From positions 1 to 5,334 of the forward strand of contig CAAGIE010000079.1 in NCBI GenBank assembly GCA_900769835.1: a stretch of 5,334 nucleotides of DNA, written 5' to 3'. Below the pieces are notes generated by a model. It searched no databases, was not told the DNA's origin, and was given only the letters and a program-made list of their open reading frames with translations. The position numbers were made by a program, and so were the translations under genes. Shown here piece after piece: positions 1 to 5,334 of the stretch. The DNA comes from an uncultured Oscillospiraceae bacterium. Its GTDB lineage: Bacteria > Bacillota > Clostridia > Oscillospirales > Oscillospiraceae. Each line of letters opens with the position of its first letter. The first letter of the stretch is position 1.

Positions 1-1
1 C

Positions 2-430
2 GGCGATATGGTACTTTTGGTAAGTCGTGTATTTTACCGCAATCCAAAGCAAGGTGATGTCATTGTCGCCAGCAAGGATTCCTTCCGCAACGGTGAGCCT
101 ATCATTAAGCGTGTTATCGCAACAGAGGGTCAGGTGGTGGACATTGATTTCATCTCCGGCACTGTAACTGTGGACGGTGTTGTTTTGGATGAATCGGATT
201 ATATTAAGGGAACTACGGTTGACCACGAGGGAATGCAATTCCCGCTGGTTGTGGAAAAGGGTCATGTTTTTGTGTTGGGCGATAACCGCGAAGTATCTCT
301 CGATAGCCGTAGCAAGGAGATAGGCCTTATTGATACCCGTCAGATTCTGGGTAAAGCTGTCTTTATTATGCTCCCCGGCGAGAATGAGCAACATAAGCGA
401 GAATTTGGACGCATTGGAGTACTGCACTGA
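2..430 (+). CDS. lepB: Signal peptidase I (S26 family), 3' part; 5' end outside window
   Basis: This is the C-terminal catalytic part of a type I (leader) signal peptidase, the membrane-anchored enzyme that removes signal peptides from exported proteins on the outer face of the membrane. The frame is open to the left edge (Gly-Asp precede the Met at base 8), so that Met is internal and not the start. The N-terminal membrane anchor and the SMxPT box with the nucleophilic Ser lie upstream of the window. Visible family features are GDxV just at the left edge, the IIKRVIA box whose Lys (bases 107-109) corresponds to the general base, and the GDNR...SLDSR box (from base 278) followed by GLI and a hydrophobic strand ending in LPG. 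The stop overlaps the rbgA start by one base. In Firmicutes this gene often precedes rbgA and rnhB, which supports the call. The part seen is intact. Confidence 0.93.
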   Translation, partial: GDMVLLVSRVFYRNPKQGDVIVASKDSFRNGEPIIKRVIATEGQVVDIDFISGTVTVDGVVLDESDYIKGTTVDHEGMQFPLVVEKGHVFVLGDNREVSLDSRSKEIGLIDTRQILGKAVFIMLPGENEQHKREFGRIGVLH

Positions 431-1299
431 TGGAAAATGATAAAATGAATATTCAGTGGTATCCCGGTCACATGACCAAAACCCGCCGTCAGATCGAAGC
501 AGATCTGAAGTTGGTGGATGCCATTTGTGAAATTGTAGATGCCAGAATTCCCATTTCCAGCAGAAACCCCGATATTGACGCTATTTGCGGCGCAAAACCC
601 CGCATCGTCATTATGAACAGAATGGATCTGGCTGATCCTGCGGCTACCAACGCCTGGTTGGCACACTTCCGCGGTCAGGGTATGGCCGCGGTTGCAACAG
701 ACTGCAAGAGCCGAAAGGGAATCAGTGATTTTCAGCCTGCAGTTCGCTCTGTGCTGAAAGAAAAAATCGAAAGAAATGCCGCAAGAGGCATGAATAAGCC
801 TTTGAAGATCATGATCGTCGGCATTCCCAATGTAGGAAAGTCCACGCTGATCAATCAAATTTCCGGACGCAAGGGTGCAAAGGCTGAGAATCGTCCGGGT
901 GTTACTCGTGGTAAGCAGTGGGTCACTGTTGACAGTTCTTTGCTGCTCCTGGATACCCCCGGTATTCTGTGGCCTAAATTCGAAGACCCCAATGTGGGTA
1001 TGATGCTGGCTTACACCGGCGCGGTGAAAGAGAATATCATCGACACCGAGGAACTGGCTTATCGCCTGATGGAGCTGCTCTGGAAATACTATCCTGACAC
1101 TGTTCGTCAGCGTTACAAGGTCGATATGCCTGATAACACTCCCGGATATGAACTTCTGGAAGAAGCGGGGCGCAAGAGAGGTTATCTTCTGGCCCGTGGT
1201 GAGATCAATACCGAGCGTATGGCAAAAGTCCTTCTCGATGAATACAGAACAGGCAAATTGGGCCATTTTACTCTTGAAATGCCGGAGGATATCAAATGA
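430..1299 (+). CDS. rbgA: Ribosome biogenesis GTPase RbgA (YlqF)
   Basis: A circularly permuted GTPase that acts late in 50S ribosomal subunit assembly in Gram-positive bacteria. The protein has 289 residues, the normal length. The N-terminal WYPGHM signature is at residues 10-15. The G motifs come in permuted order: G4 NRMD (63-66), G5 TDCKS (90-94), G1/P-loop GIPNVGKST (131-139), G2 GVTRG (157-161) and G3 DTPG (175-178). These are followed by the ILWPKFED segment and the C-terminal RbgA/YlqF domain (about 190-289). G4 has Arg where NKxD is usual. The start at 430 overlaps the lepB stop by one base and has GGAG at 416-419. A second ATG at 445 would give the more typical N-terminus MNIQWYPGHM, so the true start may be 445. 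The gene overlaps rnhB by four bases (ATGA). Confidence 0.96.
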   Translation: MENDKMNIQWYPGHMTKTRRQIEADLKLVDAICEIVDARIPISSRNPDIDAICGAKPRIVIMNRMDLADPAATNAWLAHFRGQGMAAVATDCKSRKGISDFQPAVRSVLKEKIERNAARGMNKPLKIMIVGIPNVGKSTLINQISGRKGAKAENRPGVTRGKQWVTVDSSLLLLDTPGILWPKFEDPNVGMMLAYTGAVKENIIDTEELAYRLMELLWKYYPDTVRQRYKVDMPDNTPGYELLEEAGRKRGYLLARGEINTERMAKVLLDEYRTGKLGHFTLEMPEDIK

Positions 1300-1910
1300 G
1301 CCAGGAAAATATGTGGCAAATCGAGCAATCCGTCTGGGATCAGGGTTATAAACTGATCTGCGGCGTTGACGAGGCGGGCAGGGGACCTCTTGCAGGACCC
1401 GTTTGTGCTGCGGCGGTGATTTTACCTCCCAACGCAGAGATCCCAGGTCTGGACGACAGTAAGCGCCTCTCCGATAAGCGCAGAAGAGAGTTGTTTCCTG
1501 TTATCAAAGAGACTGCCGTTGCTTACGGAATCGCCTTTGCTGATCACAACGAGATTGATGAAATCAATATCCTGCAGGCTACATATCTTGCAATGGAGCG
1601 TGCAATTTCTCAGCTACCCCTAAAGCCCGATTTTGCGCTGATCGACGGAAATCGAACGAAGGATTTCGGCCTGCCGGTGCAAACGGTTGTTCACGGTGAT
1701 AGCCTCAGCGCAAGCATTGCCGCTGCATCCATTCTGGCAAAGGTAACCAGAGATGACTATATGCTGGAAATGGCAAAGACCTATCCCCAATATGGCTTTG
1801 AGATACATAAGGGTTACGGTACGAAGGCACATTACGAATGCCTGCGTGCCCACGGTCATAGCCCCATCCACCGACTGAGTTTTTTGAAGAAATTTTATGG
1901 GACGGAATAA
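1296..1910 (+). CDS. rnhB: Ribonuclease HII
   Basis: RNase HII cuts the RNA strand of RNA-DNA hybrids and incises at single ribonucleotides misincorporated in DNA. It acts in the cytoplasm and needs Mg2+ or Mn2+. The 204-residue protein has the normal length without the N-terminal extension found in some Bacillus enzymes. The expected catalytic set is present: Asp25-Glu26 in VDEAGRGPLAGPV, with the GRG substrate-recognition loop at 28-30, Asp117 in ALIDGN, and Asp135 in HGDSLSASIAAASILAKVTRD. The DSKRLS motif (54-59) and a C-terminal HxxSF-like segment also fit. Its ATG overlaps the rbgA stop as ATGA, and GGAGG at 1284-1288 is well spaced, so the start is secure. The rbgA-rnhB pairing is common in Firmicutes. 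Confidence 0.97.
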   Translation: MSQENMWQIEQSVWDQGYKLICGVDEAGRGPLAGPVCAAAVILPPNAEIPGLDDSKRLSDKRRRELFPVIKETAVAYGIAFADHNEIDEINILQATYLAMERAISQLPLKPDFALIDGNRTKDFGLPVQTVVHGDSLSASIAAASILAKVTRDDYMLEMAKTYPQYGFEIHKGYGTKAHYECLRAHGHSPIHRLSFLKKFYGTE

Positions 1911-2262
1911 TTTAGTAGGCGCCTGGGGCGAAACTATTGCGGCGCAATATCTGCAAAAGAAGCGTTATAAACTTCTTGCCAGTCAATATCGTTGCCGATT
2001 CGGCGAAATCGACCTCATTGTCTGCAATAAGGAATATATTGTCTTTGTTGAAGTAAAACTGCGGAAATCGGACAAATTTGCCCAGGCGGCAGAATTTGTA
2101 GACCACGCAAAGCAGAACAGATTACGAACCACCGCGTCTTTTTATCTCGCAGAGAACGACACAGAACTGCAGCCCCGTTTTGACGTCATAGAGATCTATG
2201 CACCTTTTGGCGCAGAAACCAAAAAACCGCAAATCAATCATTTGGAGGATGCTTTTCAATGA
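1897..2262 (+). CDS. yraN: UPF0102 family protein YraN, nuclease-like fold
   Basis: A member of the UPF0102/YraN family, small proteins with a restriction-endonuclease-like fold whose biochemical role is not firmly established; a part in DNA processing or repair is suspected. The protein has 121 residues, normal for the family. Visible hallmarks are the N-terminal GxWGExxAAQYL helix (Glu12), then RCRFGEIDLI (Asp39) and VFVEVKLRK (Glu52, Lys54). Together these form the E...D-ExK constellation of this nuclease fold. RFDVI follows at 94-98. The first ATG at 1897 lies 14 bases inside the end of rnhB. Its ribosome binding site is weak (GAAGA at about 1886-1890), so translation probably relies on coupling to rnhB. 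It overlaps the next gene by four bases. The position directly after rnhB is a common arrangement and supports the assignment. Confidence 0.92.
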   Translation: MGRNNLVGAWGETIAAQYLQKKRYKLLASQYRCRFGEIDLIVCNKEYIVFVEVKLRKSDKFAQAAEFVDHAKQNRLRTTASFYLAENDTELQPRFDVIEIYAPFGAETKKPQINHLEDAFQ

Positions 2263-3212
2263 GCTTTCCCGTATTTGACTTACATTGTGATACCGCGCTG
2301 GCACTTTTAGGCCACGATCTGCAGGGCGATGTAAATATTTTGCATAACAACTTGCATATTGACCTTACAAGAGCGGCATCTTTGGGTGGCTACGCGCAGT
2401 GCTTTGCCTGTTTTACCACTCCGGATATGGAGAAATGGTATGGCGTTTCTCCGGTTGTGGTATTTGAAAAAGAACTGGAGGCAATACTGCGTGAGATCGC
2501 AGTATGCAATAACTTTATTAAGCAGGCTTATACCGCAAAGGACGTGCAGGAGAATCTTGCAAACGGCAAAATGTCTGCGATCCTTTCCATTGAAGGACCG
2601 GCCGGTATTGGATATGATCCCGAACTTTTGGAGGATCTGCATAAGATTGGCTTCCGCATTTCCACATTGGGTTGGAATGAGAAAAACCCGCTTACCGGCT
2701 CGAATACCACCGGTGGTGGCCTGACCGACCAGGGCAGGGAATATGTCCGGCAGGCACAAAAACTGGGAATGGTGATCGATGTGAGTCACATCAGCGACGA
2801 AGGTTTTTATGACATTATGGATATCACAGAAAAGCCGGTGATTGCATCCCATTCTAATAGCCGTACGATCTGCGGTCACGGCCGCAACCTTACCGATGAT
2901 ATGTTCCTGCAGATCTGCAAGACAGAAGGCGTTGCAGGTATCAATCTTTACAGTGAATTTGTCGGCGAGAACCCCACCTTAGAAACCGTCTGTGACCACG
3001 TTTTCCATTGGATGGATCTGGATCCCACCGGCAAGCACATTGCCCTTGGCGGCGATCTGGACGGCTGTGAGGCACTGCCTGAGGGTGTCAATGGTATTCA
3101 GGATTACAACGCCATCGCAGAGCAGTTGCTGCGCCGCGGAATGGATGACGAAACCGTAAAAGATATTTTCTGGAATAATGCAATAGGAGTGATAGAAAAG
3201 TGCTGTATTTAA
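2259..3212 (+). CDS. Dipeptidase, peptidase family M19 (renal/membrane dipeptidase type)
   Basis: A zinc-dependent dipeptidase of the M19 family, an amidohydrolase-like TIM barrel. Family members hydrolyse dipeptides, in some bacteria including D-amino-acid dipeptides. The exact substrate cannot be read from sequence. The 317-residue protein has the usual length. The metal ligands expected from mammalian renal dipeptidase are all recognisable: His9 and Asp11 (DLHCD), Glu112 (SIEGPAG, the bridging ligand), His177 (DVSHISD) and His198 (ASHSNSR). The substrate-contact Arg209 (HGRNLTDDM) and the catalytic Asp266 in GGDLDG also fit. No signal peptide is visible, so it is probably cytoplasmic. The start overlaps the yraN stop as ATGA, with GGAGG at 2244-2248. 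The 3' end overlaps the next gene by 13 bases. Confidence 0.95.
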   Translation: MSFPVFDLHCDTALALLGHDLQGDVNILHNNLHIDLTRAASLGGYAQCFACFTTPDMEKWYGVSPVVVFEKELEAILREIAVCNNFIKQAYTAKDVQENLANGKMSAILSIEGPAGIGYDPELLEDLHKIGFRISTLGWNEKNPLTGSNTTGGGLTDQGREYVRQAQKLGMVIDVSHISDEGFYDIMDITEKPVIASHSNSRTICGHGRNLTDDMFLQICKTEGVAGINLYSEFVGENPTLETVCDHVFHWMDLDPTGKHIALGGDLDGCEALPEGVNGIQDYNAIAEQLLRRGMDDETVKDIFWNNAIGVIEKCCI

Positions 3213-4129
3213 GTACAAGAAATAAAACCGATTCCTTTACTGCATTCCGCGCAATGCACAACGATCATACTCCCGATGGCGGTCTTTATGTTCCGTTTCG
3301 GCTGACTGCCTTTAATGAGGAAGAATTAGCCCAACTGAAAAACATGAGTTTTGGCGAAGTGGTCGCAAAAGTACTCAATTTGTTTGCTTCTCAGCAGCTG
3401 ACCGGTTGGGATATTGATTTCTGCATTGGCAGAACACCTGCCAAGGTCGAGTCTGCCGGCCATAAAGCCGTAGTGGCAGAACTTTGGCACAATCACGACA
3501 ACAAATACCTCACTACCCGCAACACGCTTTACAGTAAACTTTACAGTACATCTGAGGAGCCTTCTGACTGGGCAAAGATCGCTATCGATACCGCAATTTT
3601 GTTTGGCGTTTATGCGCTCATTCCTGCGGATGAAGCGTTCAATATTGCACTGCGAGAGGATGAACTTTCCTTTGCGATTGCCGCGGTATATGCAAGAGCG
3701 CTGGGTCTGCCCATTGGCCACATTTTGCTCAGTTGCAGTGAAATGAGTCCCATCTGGGAGTTGGTTCGTACCGGTCAGATCAACACCGGTGCATTGAAGC
3801 GCAGAGAGTTTGCATATAATTCCTTCCTGGAGCGCCTGATCTTTGATACCTACGGTTTTGAAGATGCGCAAAAGTATGTGGACGCTTATAACCGCAGCGA
3901 AACCTACACCATCGAGGAAGAGCAGATCGGGAAAATTACCGATCAACTCAAAGCAGCCGTGATCGGCCCCGATCGCGCGGAAAACGTGATTCAAAGCGTT
4001 ATCAGAAGCAACGGCTACGTTATGAGCGTGGATGCGGCTGGCGCGTTCGGCGGTCTGCAGGATTATCGCTCTAAGGGTGGCGAGAGCAGATTGACACTGC
4101 TGATCTCAGGTGAAAAACCCGTTAATTGA
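3200..4129 (+). CDS. Threonine-synthase-like protein lacking the PLP-binding core; function unknown
   Basis: Residues 1-95 look like a threonine synthase N-terminal domain: LSTR near the start, PDGGLYVP at 25-32, then an acidic helix and SFGEVVAKVL. ELWH (94-97) matches the ELFHGPT entry to the catalytic region, but no FKD lysine motif follows. The roughly 110-residue segment carrying SGDTG is missing. From about residue 122 (SDWAKIAIDTAILFGVYAL) the protein resumes alignment with the later half of threonine synthase, including ARALGLPIGHILLS at 165-178, where the PSGNFG motif is also lost. The 309 residues compare with about 430-500 for real enzymes. The start is GTG with AGGAG at 3185-3189, overlapping the dipeptidase stop by 13 bases. 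The frame is intact, so I read it as a repurposed paralog and not a decayed gene. Homology is judged from memory of the family; the function is unknown. Confidence 0.75.
   Translation: MLYLSTRNKTDSFTAFRAMHNDHTPDGGLYVPFRLTAFNEEELAQLKNMSFGEVVAKVLNLFASQQLTGWDIDFCIGRTPAKVESAGHKAVVAELWHNHDNKYLTTRNTLYSKLYSTSEEPSDWAKIAIDTAILFGVYALIPADEAFNIALREDELSFAIAAVYARALGLPIGHILLSCSEMSPIWELVRTGQINTGALKRREFAYNSFLERLIFDTYGFEDAQKYVDAYNRSETYTIEEEQIGKITDQLKAAVIGPDRAENVIQSVIRSNGYVMSVDAAGAFGGLQDYRSKGGESRLTLLISGEKPVN
3527..3548 (+). repeat. Short direct repeat, two copies of CTTTACAGTA with 12-base period
   Basis: CTTTACAGTA occurs at 3527-3536 and again at 3539-3548, in frame, encoding LYSK-LYST (residues 110-117) of the threonine-synthase-like protein. 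It lies at the point where the aligned threonine synthase sequence appears to jump over the missing PLP-binding segment. It may be a minor slippage duplication. Confidence 0.7.
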
Positions 4130-4146
4130 TTATTAGGAGAGAGCGT

Positions 4147-4836
4147 ATGGCACTCTATGCAATAGGAGATCTGCACCTTTGTCTTGGCGCAGCGAAACCT
4201 ATGGATATTTTTGGCGGCAAATGGGTAGGGTACCTCGATAAACTGAAGGCCGGTTTTGATGTGATCACCGAGGATGACACCACGATCTTGCTGGGTGATC
4301 TGTCCTGGGCGTTGAGCCTTGAGGAGGCAAAGAATGATTTTGCCTGGATCAACTCTATTCCCGGCAGAAAGATCATTTTAAAAGGCAATCACGATTATTG
4401 GTGGAGCACTGTTGCGAAATTCAATCAATTCTGCCGCGAGAATGATTTTTCCAATATCGAGATCCTGCACAACAATCATTACGAATACAACGGCTTTGCT
4501 GTTTGCGGAACGCGTGGCTGGTTCCACGAAGAGGATAACGGGGATCCGCAAAACGAAAAGGTATTTCGTCGCGAATTGATGCGACTGGAGGCATCGTTGA
4601 AATCGGCAGGGAAACTTCCCAAGATCGTTTTTCTGCATTATCCGCCCCGATATAAGGGCTATGAATGCAAAGAAATTTTAGATCTTTTGAAAGCCTATGA
4701 CGTGCGGTATTGCTACTATGGTCATCTCCACGGAGCAAGCCACGGATTGGCGCTGGATGGCCTTTGGGACGGTATCGAATATCGCTTGGTATCTGCGGAT
4801 AAATTAGATTTCCAACCTCATCGCGTTATTTTATAA
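4147..4836 (+). CDS. Calcineurin-like metallophosphoesterase, substrate unknown
   Basis: A predicted dimetal phosphohydrolase of the calcineurin-like superfamily, resembling the family known as COG1768. Its substrate has not been established to my knowledge and cannot be inferred here. Metal-binding motifs occur in the canonical order: GDLH (Asp8, His10), GDLSW (Asp51), GNHDYWW (Asn81, His82), HYPP (His164) and GHLHG (His193, His195). No signal peptide or membrane segment is seen, so it is probably cytoplasmic. I start it at the ATG at 4147 because AGGAGAG (4135-4141) sits just upstream and the protein then begins MALYAIGDLH, as expected for the first strand and metal motif. This gives 229 residues. 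An in-frame TTG at 4126 would overlap the preceding stop but has no better ribosome binding site. It begins 17 bases after the threonine-synthase-like gene, so it is probably the last gene of the operon. Confidence 0.92.
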   Translation: MALYAIGDLHLCLGAAKPMDIFGGKWVGYLDKLKAGFDVITEDDTTILLGDLSWALSLEEAKNDFAWINSIPGRKIILKGNHDYWWSTVAKFNQFCRENDFSNIEILHNNHYEYNGFAVCGTRGWFHEEDNGDPQNEKVFRRELMRLEASLKSAGKLPKIVFLHYPPRYKGYECKEILDLLKAYDVRYCYYGHLHGASHGLALDGLWDGIEYRLVSADKLDFQPHRVIL

Positions 4837-4850
4837 AATATTTAAAAAAA
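4829..4850. promoter_or_regulatory. AT-rich block, UP-element-like, upstream of the tig promoter
   Basis: This stretch is almost pure A/T. It includes the palindrome TTTTATAAAA (4829-4838) across the phosphoesterase stop codon and then ATATTT followed by a run of seven A. It lies just upstream of the -35 hexamer, where UP elements contact the RNA polymerase alpha subunit. It has no GC-rich stem followed by T on the + strand, so I do not call it a terminator. Confidence 0.45.
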
Positions 4851-4853
4851 CAG

Positions 4854-4882
4854 TAGACATTTGCAACAACTTTTGGTAGAAT
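4854..4882 (+). promoter_or_regulatory. SigA-type promoter for tig
   Basis: The -35 element TAGACA (4854-4859) and the -10 element TAGAAT (4877-4882) each match five of six consensus bases and are separated by exactly 17 bases. TGG directly before the -10 supplies an extended -10 (TGn). Transcription would begin at about 4889-4890, giving a leader of roughly 53 bases. This is the only intergenic gap in the window and it precedes a highly expressed chaperone gene, which supports the call. Confidence 0.75.
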
Positions 4883-4908
4883 ATATCGGATACAAAAAAT
4901 GTAAAAAT

Positions 4909-4922
4909 GCGGCTAACACCGC
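4909..4922 (+). other. Small stem-loop in the tig leader
   Basis: GCGG (4909-4912) can pair with CCGC (4919-4922) around a six-base loop. It ends seven bases before the Shine-Dalgarno GGAGG at 4930-4934. The stem is only four pairs and no U-tract follows, so it is not a terminator. It could be a minor leader structure or chance. Confidence 0.3.
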
Positions 4923-4942
4923 CAAAATTGGAGGACATAGAA

Positions 4943-5334
4943 ATGAAAGTAAACAGCATTGAAAGAAATGGCAATCAGACCACCATCGTTGTGGAGATCG
5001 ATAAGGAACTGATGGAGTCCGGTGTCAACAAGGCATACCTGAAGGCTCGTAAGAACATCGCTATTCCCGGCTTCCGTAAGGGCAAGGCTCCCAGAAAGCT
5101 GATCGAGTCCCTGTACGGTGCTCATGTCTTCTTCGAAGACGGCCTGGAAGAGATCTTCCCCGAAGTTTATGATTTTGCTGTTGTAAAGCAGGATGTGAAG
5201 GCTGTTGGCCGTCCCAACCTGACTGATATGCAGATCAGCGAAGAGAACATCGTTACTCTGACTCTGACCACTGAGCTTTATCCCGAGGTTACTCTGGGTG
5301 AGTACAAGGGTCTGGAAGTTGAGAAGGCTGAAGC
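4943..5334 (+). CDS. tig: Trigger factor, N-terminal part; 3' end outside window
   Basis: Trigger factor is the ribosome-bound chaperone and peptidyl-prolyl isomerase that meets nascent chains at the exit tunnel. The 130 visible residues cover the N-terminal ribosome-binding domain. It has the characteristic loop GFRKGKAP (residues 43-50; the family signature is GFRxGxxP), which docks on ribosomal protein L23 (uL23). After it come the LIESLYG helix and the strands ending in ELYPEVTLGEYKGLEVEK, the lead into the middle PPIase domain. The start is ATG at 4943 with GGAGG at 4930-4934, eight bases away, and the protein begins MKVNSIERNG as expected. Lys codons are 11 AAG to 1 AAA and Leu codons 10 CTG to 1 CTT, a strong bias fitting high expression. 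It has its own promoter and leader. In Firmicutes clpP and clpX often follow, but they are beyond this window. Confidence 0.96.
   Translation, partial: MKVNSIERNGNQTTIVVEIDKELMESGVNKAYLKARKNIAIPGFRKGKAPRKLIESLYGAHVFFEDGLEEIFPEVYDFAVVKQDVKAVGRPNLTDMQISEENIVTLTLTTELYPEVTLGEYKGLEVEKAE

Noticed and set aside
8..10. ATG at base 8 as the start of the signal peptidase gene
   Set aside because: The frame continues open to the left edge with Gly-Asp, matching the GDxV box of the family, and the membrane anchor and catalytic Ser box would be missing. The gene simply begins outside the window.
340..1266. A 308-codon open frame on the - strand opposite rbgA
   Set aside because: The + strand carries an unmistakable RbgA with all G motifs. 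The antisense translation is low-complexity in pattern, shows no family motifs and has no convincing ribosome binding site; it is a shadow of the codon bias.
2307..3994. Long - strand open frames at 2307-2879 and 3326-3994
   Set aside because: They lie opposite the dipeptidase and the threonine-synthase-like gene, are rich in Cys/His/Arg in the way of antisense translations, and match no family I recognise.
3200..4129. Threonine-synthase-like gene as a simple pseudogene
   Set aside because: There is no stop or frameshift in 309 codons, a good ribosome binding site precedes it, and both the N- and C-terminal parts remain alignable. A random deletion remnant would be unlikely to stay in frame inside a tight operon, though this needs ortholog comparison.
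4126..4146. TTG at 4126 as the start of the phosphoesterase
   Set aside because: The seven extra residues (MIIRRER) are encoded by the stretch holding the ribosome binding site AGGAG. The ATG at 4147 is correctly spaced from it and gives the expected N-terminus.
4829..4850. Rho-independent terminator after the phosphoesterase gene
   Set aside because: The palindromes here (TTTTATAAAA, AAATATTT) contain only A/T, and the run that follows is A rather than T on the + strand, so no stable terminator forms for + strand transcripts.
4861..4882. TTGCAA at 4861 as the -35 of the tig promoter
   Set aside because: It is only 10 bases from the -10 element, too close. TAGACA at 4854 gives the ideal 17-base spacing.

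Overview
The window looks like chromosomal DNA from a low-to-moderate-GC Firmicute, most likely an anaerobic clostridial lineage (an Oscillospiraceae/Ruminococcaceae-like gut bacterium is my guess). The reasons are the gene order signal peptidase I - rbgA - rnhB - yraN, strong GGAGG-type Shine-Dalgarno sites, a Gram-positive-style RbgA, and a SigA-type promoter with an AT-rich upstream block. Every gene I can support lies on the + strand. I see no tRNA, rRNA, CRISPR array, mobile element or phage gene.

Layout. Positions 2-4836 hold seven genes packed with almost no space between them: the 3' part of a type I signal peptidase gene (lepB), rbgA (50S-assembly GTPase), rnhB (RNase HII), yraN (UPF0102, nuclease-like fold), an M19 membrane-dipeptidase-type metallopeptidase, an unusual 309-residue threonine-synthase-like protein, and a calcineurin-like metallophosphoesterase. 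The first six are joined by overlaps of 1, 4, 14, 4 and 13 bases. The seventh starts 17 bases after the sixth. This strongly suggests one polycistronic, translationally coupled unit whose promoter lies upstream of the window. Positions 4837-4942 are the only real intergenic gap. It holds a near-consensus SigA promoter and a short 5' leader for tig (trigger factor), which runs off the right edge.

How the genes fit together. The outer genes are growth-linked housekeeping functions: protein export, ribosome assembly, removal of RNA from DNA, and nascent-chain folding. The middle genes (dipeptidase, threonine-synthase-like protein, phosphoesterase) are accessory and have no obvious link to that theme.

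The most interesting item is the gene at 3200-4129. It has a recognisable threonine synthase N-terminal domain and aligns by eye to the second half of threonine synthase. It lacks the PLP-lysine motif and the whole SGDTG-containing PLP-binding segment, yet it is an intact open frame with its own ribosome binding site inside a tight operon. It is best read as a catalytically repurposed or non-PLP paralog, not as a working threonine synthase.
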